Translations under genes and position numbers: made by a program
The notes under the pieces: generated by a model
Told to the model about the DNA's origin: nothing
Database searches by the model: none
What the model saw: the letters and a program-made list of their open reading frames with translations, nothing else
Assembly: GCA_013823635.1 (NCBI GenBank)
Contig: PNML01000022.1
Span: 1-39,542 of the forward strand
Reading direction: 5' to 3'
Source: Polaromonas sp.
Lineage (GTDB): Bacteria; Pseudomonadota; Gammaproteobacteria; Burkholderiales; Burkholderiaceae_C
Length of the DNA stretch: 39,542 nt
In this document: in pieces, positions 34,688-39,542 of the stretch
How the letters are laid out: each line of letters starts with the position of its first letter
How positions within the stretch are numbered: the first letter of the stretch is position 1

Positions 34688-36066
34688 CCACCGCACCCAC
34701 CCCTTCCTCCCGCCAGGGGCTGGATTGGCCCCGGGCGCAGGCATTTCTGGCCGCTGAGCGCAAGGCCTTCACCCAACGCAACCCCCGCTCAGCCCAGCTG
34801 TCGGCACAGGCCCACCAGCACCTGCTGTTTGGCGTGCCCCTGCACTGGATGACCGACTGGGGCACCCCCTTTGCCCTCCACGCGGCCCATGCCCAAGGCG
34901 CCACCGTCACCGATGTGGACGGCCACACCTTGAGCGACTTTTGTCTGGGCGACACCGGCGCCATGGCCGGGCATTCACCACCGGCCGTGGCCGCAGCCTT
35001 GCAGGCACAGGCCACACAGGGTTTCACCACCATGCTGCCCAGCGAAGACGCGGGTGTGGTGGGCGCCGAGCTGGCCCAGCGTTTTGGGCTGCCGCTGTGG
35101 CAATTTGCCCTCAGCGCCACCGATGCCAACCGCTACGTCGTGCGCTGGGTGCGGGCGGCCACGGGTCGCTCCAAGGTGCTGGTGTTCAACGGTTGCTACC
35201 ACGGCACCATCGAAGACGTGTTTGTGGACCTGGTGGCGGGCCAGCCCACCCAGCGGGGCAGCCTGCTGGGCCAGGTGCACGACCTGCTGGCCCACACCGT
35301 GGTGGTGGAATTCAACGACCTGCCCGCCCTGGACGCCGCACTGGCGGGCGGCGACGTGGCCTGTGTGCTGGCCGAGCCCGCCATGACCAACATCGGCATG
35401 GTGTTGCCCGACCCCGACTTCTGGCCACAGGCCCAGGCCATCTTGCGCCGCCACGGCACCCTCCTGGTGCTGGACGAAACCCACACCCTCAGCACCGGCC
35501 CTGGCGGCTACACCCGTGCCCATGGCCTGCAGCCCGACGCGCTGGTGCTGGGCAAGCCCGTGGGCGGCGGGGTGCCCTGCGCGGCCTACGGGTTCAGCGC
35601 CGAACTGGCCGAGCGCGCCATGGCAGCCAAGCGGCGGGCGCCGCCCGGCCACTCGGGCATTGGCACCACCCTCACTGGCAACATGCTGAGCATGGCCGCC
35701 ATGCGCGCCACCCTCACCCAGACACTCACCGCCCAGGCCCATGCCCACATGCAGGACGCGGCCACCCAGTTGGCCCAGGGGCTGCACACCCTGGTTCGCC
35801 GCCACAACCTGCCCTGGTGCGTGACCCAGGTGGGTGCGCGCACCGAGTTCCAGTTCTCGCCCACACCACCGCGCAACGGCACCGAGGCTGGTGCCATGCT
35901 GGATGCGGAGCTTGAGCACCTGATACACCTCGGCCTGCTGAACCGGGGCGTGATGATCACCCCCTTCCACAACATGATGCTGGTGTGCCCGCAGACCTCC
36001 CCCGCCCAGGTTGAACAGCTGCTGGCCGCGCTGGATGACGTGGTCACGGCCATCACCCCAGGCTGA
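34684..36066 (+). CDS. Class III PLP-dependent aminotransferase
   Basis: Pyridoxal-phosphate enzyme of 460 residues, related to glutamate-1-semialdehyde aminomutase and omega-aminotransferases. Visible features are TVTDVDGHTLSDFCLGDTGAMAGHS, the PLP-binding LSATDANRYVVRWVRAATGRSKVLVFNGCYHG, the cofactor aspartate in LLVLDETHTLSTGPGGY and the Schiff-base lysine K291 in LVLGKPVGGGVPCAAYG. The substrate cannot be read. Its ATGA coupling to the lipoprotein gene of a lipid transport operon is unusual, and any functional link is unproven. A longer frame to 34510 is not family-like. Confidence 0.88.
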   Translation: MTTAPTPSSRQGLDWPRAQAFLAAERKAFTQRNPRSAQLSAQAHQHLLFGVPLHWMTDWGTPFALHAAHAQGATVTDVDGHTLSDFCLGDTGAMAGHSPPAVAAALQAQATQGFTTMLPSEDAGVVGAELAQRFGLPLWQFALSATDANRYVVRWVRAATGRSKVLVFNGCYHGTIEDVFVDLVAGQPTQRGSLLGQVHDLLAHTVVVEFNDLPALDAALAGGDVACVLAEPAMTNIGMVLPDPDFWPQAQAILRRHGTLLVLDETHTLSTGPGGYTRAHGLQPDALVLGKPVGGGVPCAAYGFSAELAERAMAAKRRAPPGHSGIGTTLTGNMLSMAAMRATLTQTLTAQAHAHMQDAATQLAQGLHTLVRRHNLPWCVTQVGARTEFQFSPTPPRNGTEAGAMLDAELEHLIHLGLLNRGVMITPFHNMMLVCPQTSPAQVEQLLAALDDVVTAITPG

Positions 36067-36094
36067 CGGCGGCCGCCAGAGGCACCACCCCTGG

Positions 36095-36865
36095 TCAGCG
36101 GGCCGCCCACCACTGATACGCCAGCAGCCCGCCCAGCAACACCGGCTGGTGCAGCATGTAGTAGCTCAGGCTCCAGCGCCCCAAGGGGGCCAGCGTGCGC
36201 ACACCCGGCCCGCCGCCCGCCAGCCAATGTGGCCGGTGGCGCAGCACCCACTGACCGGCGGCCAGGCCCCACCACACGGCGGCCAGCCACGGCACCAGCG
36301 GCACGTAATCCTCGGTCACCGGCTTTTGCCCGATGAACCCCAGCCAGTTGAATGCTTTTTCATTGAGAAAATGCCATCCAGCGCTTGTATTGATTATTGT
36401 TTCAGCTACATATTTTAAAAAAATGGCCATGACACCCGCCACCCACAGCCAGAGGCCCCAGCCCGCGCTGCAACGGGCCACCACCAGCATGAGCGCCAGG
36501 CCGTGCAGCACCCCGAAGTAAATGAAACTGTGGGGAAACGCCACCACCGAGCCAGCCGTGACCAGCAAGGCACAACCCGCCACCTGCGCCCAGCGCCGCC
36601 AGAACCGCCTGTCCAGCCGCTGCGACCAGGGCCGCGCCCCCAGGCCCTGGCTGTGCAGCGCCACGGCCTGCCCCATCCCCGCGGTGAACAGAAACAGGCT
36701 GACGATGGCCGTGCGCTGCCAGGTCCAGAACGGGTCAGCGTAAAAGTTCTGGCGCGGCACCAGGCCCAGCCAGTTCAGGTCAAAGCAGAAGTGAAACAGC
36801 GTCATCCACAGCATGGCCACCGCGCGCAGGGCGTCCAGCCGGTCCAGGCGCGCCGTGTGGTTCAT
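36095..36865 (-). CDS. DUF1624 (heparan-alpha-glucosaminide acetyltransferase-like) membrane protein
   Basis: Polytopic inner-membrane protein of 256 residues. The start RLDALRAVAMLWMTLFHFCFDL is the hallmark of DUF1624 acyltransferase-like proteins, with the conserved His in the first helix. Further helices include AIVSLFLFTAGMGQAVAL, AGCALLVTAGSVVAFP and HGLALMLVVARC, and the end is LSYYMLHQPVLLGGLLAYQW. The substrate is unknown. Residues about 153-173 (AETIINTSAGWHFLNEKAF) are encoded by a dispersed element copy. The ATG overlaps the stop of the upstream esterase gene (ATGA). Confidence 0.85.
   Translation of the reverse strand: MNHTARLDRLDALRAVAMLWMTLFHFCFDLNWLGLVPRQNFYADPFWTWQRTAIVSLFLFTAGMGQAVALHSQGLGARPWSQRLDRRFWRRWAQVAGCALLVTAGSVVAFPHSFIYFGVLHGLALMLVVARCSAGWGLWLWVAGVMAIFLKYVAETIINTSAGWHFLNEKAFNWLGFIGQKPVTEDYVPLVPWLAAVWWGLAAGQWVLRHRPHWLAGGGPGVRTLAPLGRWSLSYYMLHQPVLLGGLLAYQWWAAR
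36345..36421 (-). repeat. Dispersed AT-rich element, copy 5 (inside the DUF1624 gene)
   Basis: On the minus strand AGCT begins at 36407 and ACAAGCGCT at 36388, offset 19, then GGATGGCATTTT and an A-rich tail. A run of A/T (36413-36421) precedes it. It is read as ...N-T-S-A-G-W-H..., the same frame as copies 1, 2 and 3. Confidence 0.6.
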
Positions 36866-37629
36866 GGCCGGGTGGCCAGGGCGGCCTGCTGCAGCAAGTC
36901 GGCCAGGTCTTGCGGTGCGCTCACCATGGGGTCGTGGCCCGTGGCCAGTTCGTGCACCACCCAGCCCGGCTCGGTGCGCACGCGCTGGCGCATGACCGCG
37001 ATGGTCGGCAACGCCGGGGCGACGCAGTCGATGAAGGTGCGGGGCAAAGCGGCCACCGCCGCCGGATCAAAGTGCAAGGGGTCCTGGTACACGCCCAAGG
37101 GCTGCGGGGTCTGTCGGCGGTTGACCCAGTCCCGGTCGGCGCCCTCCAGGCCAAACGCCGCGGCGTCGGGCGCTGGGATGCCGACACCCGCGCCCTTGTC
37201 CTGGGCCAGTGCCAGGCGGGCGGCCACGGTCTCGGGGGTGTGCTGGCTGCTCCAGCTTTCGCCAGGGTGGGGGGTGACAGCGTCCACGTACACCAGACCG
37301 GCCACTTCCGCTGAACCCGGCTCGGCCCGTTTCAGCAAGGCATCGGCCACCCCGGTGATGACCAGCCCGCCATAACTGTGGCCCACCAGCAGCACCCGCT
37401 TGAGCTCCCTCGCGCGGATGAGGCCCAGTACATCGGCCACGTGGGTGGAGAGCCGGATCTGGCCAGACAGCAGGTGCGACCGTTCGCCCACGCCGGTGAG
37501 CGTGACGGCATGCGCCGTCAGACCTTGGGCCTGCAACAGCGGCACCACGCGCTGCCAGCACCAGCCTCCGTGCCACGCGCCGTGGACCAGGACGAGTGAG
37601 GGGTGTTCGTTGGCATCGCTGTGGCGCAT
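36862..37629 (-). CDS. Alpha/beta hydrolase (esterase, hydroxynitrile-lyase/methylesterase-like)
   Basis: Cytoplasmic hydrolase of 255 residues. It contains LVLVHGAWHGGWCWQRVVPLL, TLTGVGERSHLL, the nucleophile elbow VLLVGHSYGGLVITGVA, LVYVDAVTPHPGESW and the histidine segment HELATGHDPMVSAPQDLADLL. The pattern LVHGAWHGGWCW...TLTGVGERSHL is typical of the EstC/plant-methylesterase-like subgroup. Substrate unknown. The ATG at 37629 was chosen over an upstream in-frame start at 37677. The gene is divergent from rlhA, with a 56-base spacer, and coupled to the DUF1624 gene. Confidence 0.87.
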   Translation of the reverse strand: MRHSDANEHPSLVLVHGAWHGGWCWQRVVPLLQAQGLTAHAVTLTGVGERSHLLSGQIRLSTHVADVLGLIRARELKRVLLVGHSYGGLVITGVADALLKRAEPGSAEVAGLVYVDAVTPHPGESWSSQHTPETVAARLALAQDKGAGVGIPAPDAAAFGLEGADRDWVNRRQTPQPLGVYQDPLHFDPAAVAALPRTFIDCVAPALPTIAVMRQRVRTEPGWVVHELATGHDPMVSAPQDLADLLQQAALATRP

Positions 37630-37685
37630 GGTTGTTCTCCGGGACAATGGGGGTTTGCATTTTGCCCTCCACCGCACGCGCCGCC

Positions 37686-39542
37686 ATGTTGCCCCACCAG
37701 CTTGAACTGCTCTCCCCCGCCCGCACCGCCGACATTGGCATAGAAGCCGTCAACCACGGGGCCGATGCGGTCTACATTGGTGGCCCCGGCTTTGGGGCCA
37801 GGGCCAGCGCCGACAACTCGGTCAGCGACATCGCCCGACTGGTCAAGCACGCGCACCGCTTTCACAGCCGCATCTTCGTCACCATCAACACCATCTTGCG
37901 CGACGACGAACTTGAGCCAGCGCGCAAGCTGGTGCGCCAGCTGTACGACGCGGGGGTGGATGCCCTCATCGTGCAAGACATGGCCCTGCTGGCACTGGAC
38001 CTGCCCCCCATCCAGCTGCACGCGAGCACCCAGTGCGACATCCGCACCCCCGAGAAAGCCCGCTTTTTGCAAGACGCGGGCATGAGCCAGCTGGTGCTGG
38101 CCCGCGAGCTGACGCTGGCGCAGATTGCCCTGGTGCGCGATGCACTGGCGGTGCCCCACCCCACCACCGGCACCACACCGGCCAGCCCCGCCATCTTGGA
38201 ATTTTTTGTGCACGGCGCCCTGTGCGTGGCCTACAGCGGGCAGTGCAACATCAGCCACGCCCAAACCGGGCGCAGCGCCAACCGGGGCGACTGCAGCCAG
38301 GCCTGCCGCCTGCCCTACCAGGTGCTGGACGCCCAGGGCCGCTTCGTGGCGCACGACAAGCACGTGCTGAGCATGAAAGACAACAACCAGAGCGCCAACC
38401 TCGCGGCGCTGGTGGACGCGGGCATTCGCAGCTTCAAAATCGAAGGCCGCTACAAGGACATGGGCTACGTGAAAAACATCACCGCCCACTACCGCCTGCT
38501 GCTGGACGAGCTGCTGGAGCAGCGCCCCGAGCTGGCCCGCGCCAGCAGCGGACGCTGCACCTACACCTTCACACCCGACCCCAACCAGAACTTCAACCGC
38601 GAGTTCACCGACTACTTTGTGCGGGGCCGCAAAGACGACATCGGCGCGTTTGACAGCCCCAAAAACCCCGGCCAGCCCATCGGCTGGGTCACGCATGTGA
38701 GCCAGGGCCTGGGCCACGGCAAAGACCACATCGAGCTGGAAACCACCGACCCCGACACCGTGCTGCACAACGGCGACGGCCTGTGCTACCACGACCTGCA
38801 CAAAGAACTGGTGGGGCTGCAGACCAACCGGGTGGAGCAGCTGCCCCCCGCCAAAGGCCAGCCCGCCAGCACCGGCCAGCGGTGGCGCGTGTTCCCCAAA
38901 GACCCCATGGGCAGCTTCAAAGACCTGCGCAAGGGCCGGGAAATCAACCGCAACCGCAGCATGAACTGGGTGCGAACGCTGGAAAAGCCCTCTGCCGACC
39001 GCCGCATGGGCGTGTGGGTGGTGCTGGCCGATCCCGCCCCCGACACCCTGCAGCTGACGCTGACCGACGAAGACGGCCACACCGCCAGCGCCCGGACCAC
39101 GCTGGCACTGCAGCCAGCCCACGGCGCGGACCCCACCACCAAACTGCCCGCCCAATTGGCCCGCCTGGGAGACACGGCGTTCGAGGCGCTGGATGTCGCC
39201 TTGCGGCTGAGCCAGCCCTGGTTTGTGCCCGCCTCGGTGCTGAACAGCCTGCGCCGCGAGGCGGTCGCCGAACTGGAGACCGTGCGCAAACAAGCCTGCA
39301 CCCGCCTGCCCCGCGCCACCCCGGCGCAACCGCCTACCCCCTACCCCGAGGACAGCCTGAGCTTCCTGGGCAACGTGTTCAACCACGCGGCGCACGACTT
39401 TTACGCGCGCCACGGCGTCAGGGTGATCGCGGCCACCTACGAGGCCAACGAAGAGGCCGGCGAGGTGAGCCTGATGATCACCAAGCACTGTGTGCGCTTT
39501 TCTTTGAGCCTGTGCCCCAAGCAGGCCAAGGGCGTCACGGGC
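37686..39542 (+). CDS. rlhA: 23S rRNA 5-hydroxycytidine synthase RlhA (U32 family), 3' end beyond the window
   Basis: U32-family Fe-S protein that hydroxylates cytidine 2501 of 23S rRNA (E. coli RlhA/YdcP). The visible 619 residues follow the E. coli protein closely: LELLSPARTADIGIEAVNHGADAVYIGGPGFGAR, VTINTILRDDELEPARKLV, and LHASTQCDIRTPEKARFL. The four-cysteine set C180, C187, C203 and C207 lies in HGALCVAYSGQC and GDCSQACRLPY. Then come SFKIEGRYKDMGYVKNITAHY and the C-terminal extension (FLGNVFNHAAHDFY, MITKHCVRFSLSLCPKQAKG) that separates RlhA from shorter U32 tRNA and ubiquinone enzymes. The ATG at 37686 is the first family-like start. About 35 residues should be missing at the end. Confidence 0.93.
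   Translation, partial: MLPHQLELLSPARTADIGIEAVNHGADAVYIGGPGFGARASADNSVSDIARLVKHAHRFHSRIFVTINTILRDDELEPARKLVRQLYDAGVDALIVQDMALLALDLPPIQLHASTQCDIRTPEKARFLQDAGMSQLVLARELTLAQIALVRDALAVPHPTTGTTPASPAILEFFVHGALCVAYSGQCNISHAQTGRSANRGDCSQACRLPYQVLDAQGRFVAHDKHVLSMKDNNQSANLAALVDAGIRSFKIEGRYKDMGYVKNITAHYRLLLDELLEQRPELARASSGRCTYTFTPDPNQNFNREFTDYFVRGRKDDIGAFDSPKNPGQPIGWVTHVSQGLGHGKDHIELETTDPDTVLHNGDGLCYHDLHKELVGLQTNRVEQLPPAKGQPASTGQRWRVFPKDPMGSFKDLRKGREINRNRSMNWVRTLEKPSADRRMGVWVVLADPAPDTLQLTLTDEDGHTASARTTLALQPAHGADPTTKLPAQLARLGDTAFEALDVALRLSQPWFVPASVLNSLRREAVAELETVRKQACTRLPRATPAQPPTPYPEDSLSFLGNVFNHAAHDFYARHGVRVIAATYEANEEAGEVSLMITKHCVRFSLSLCPKQAKGVTG

Noticed and set aside
31730..34744. Very long minus-strand open frame (about 1000 codons) opposite the Mce operon
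   Set aside because: It is the reverse of well-conserved MlaE, MlaF and MCE genes. Its translation is Gly/His/Gln-rich and has no domain. High GC makes such mirror frames common.
37636..37648. GACAAT near 37643 as a leaderless -10 of rlhA
   Set aside because: It lies about 38 bases before the ATG, so it does not fit the seven-base spacing. It may be an ordinary promoter, but no -35 is convincing.

Overview
The window is a gene-dense stretch of high-GC bacterial chromosome. Gene content suggests a betaproteobacterium of the order Burkholderiales, most likely family Comamonadaceae (inference): an intracellular PHB depolymerase of the Ralstonia type, a yciB-bolA-peptidylprolyl isomerase block, a full branched-chain amino acid ABC operon, short or absent leaders before start codons, and a short AT-rich dispersed repeat of a kind I associate with this family. 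I see no rRNA, tRNA, CRISPR array or insertion sequence. No stretch over 300 bases lacks a gene.

Layout. 1-1059: 5' part of a multifunctional fatty acid oxidation gene (minus strand, cut by the window edge). 1215-3596: gspA-gspB, accessory proteins of type II secretion. 3610-12832: a two-armed, divergently transcribed arsenosugar biosynthesis locus. The minus arm runs from 8091 down to 3610: MTA/nucleoside phosphorylase, radical SAM ArsS, two arsenosugar-type glycosyltransferases and the arsenite methyltransferase ArsM. The plus arm runs from 8282 to 12832: a TVP38 membrane domain fused to a disulfide-reductase-type flavoprotein, a DUF547 protein, an unrecognised protein and an exported DUF3047 protein. 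A 9+9 bp inverted repeat lies between the arms. 12840-14235: a clearly lower-GC insert with a DUF3800 gene. 14236-16990: a small hypothetical, phaZ, a GST-like gene with a good sigma-54 promoter, and a cupin. 17097-22257: livK, terminator, livHMGF (minus strand). 22404-24972: an acyl-CoA ligase divergent from a CRP/FNR-family regulator. 25018-27974: selO, msrB and a luciferase-like monooxygenase. 27989-30890: a lipase-like hydrolase, then yciB-bolA-PPIase. 30894-36066: an Mla/Mce-type lipid transport operon ending in a class III aminotransferase. 36095-37629: a membrane protein and an esterase. 37686-end: rlhA, cut by the window edge.

How the parts may work together. ArsM would methylate arsenite, ArsS would attach the 5'-deoxyadenosyl group, the phosphorylase would remove adenine, and the glycosyltransferases would finish the arsenosugar. 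The plus-arm membrane, redox and envelope proteins may act on lipid-linked or exported products (inference).

The most notable regulatory signal is a CRP-geometry palindrome, TTGTC-N8-GACAA. It occurs upstream of the fatty acid oxidation gene at 1156-1175 and twice, 21 bp apart, between the acyl-CoA ligase and the CRP/FNR regulator at 24146-24184. This points to an unusual CRP-family fatty acid regulon. The most notable structural signal is a five-copy dispersed element, AGCT-N15-(A)CAAGCGC with invariant spacing, in which every copy has become part of a protein-coding sequence.
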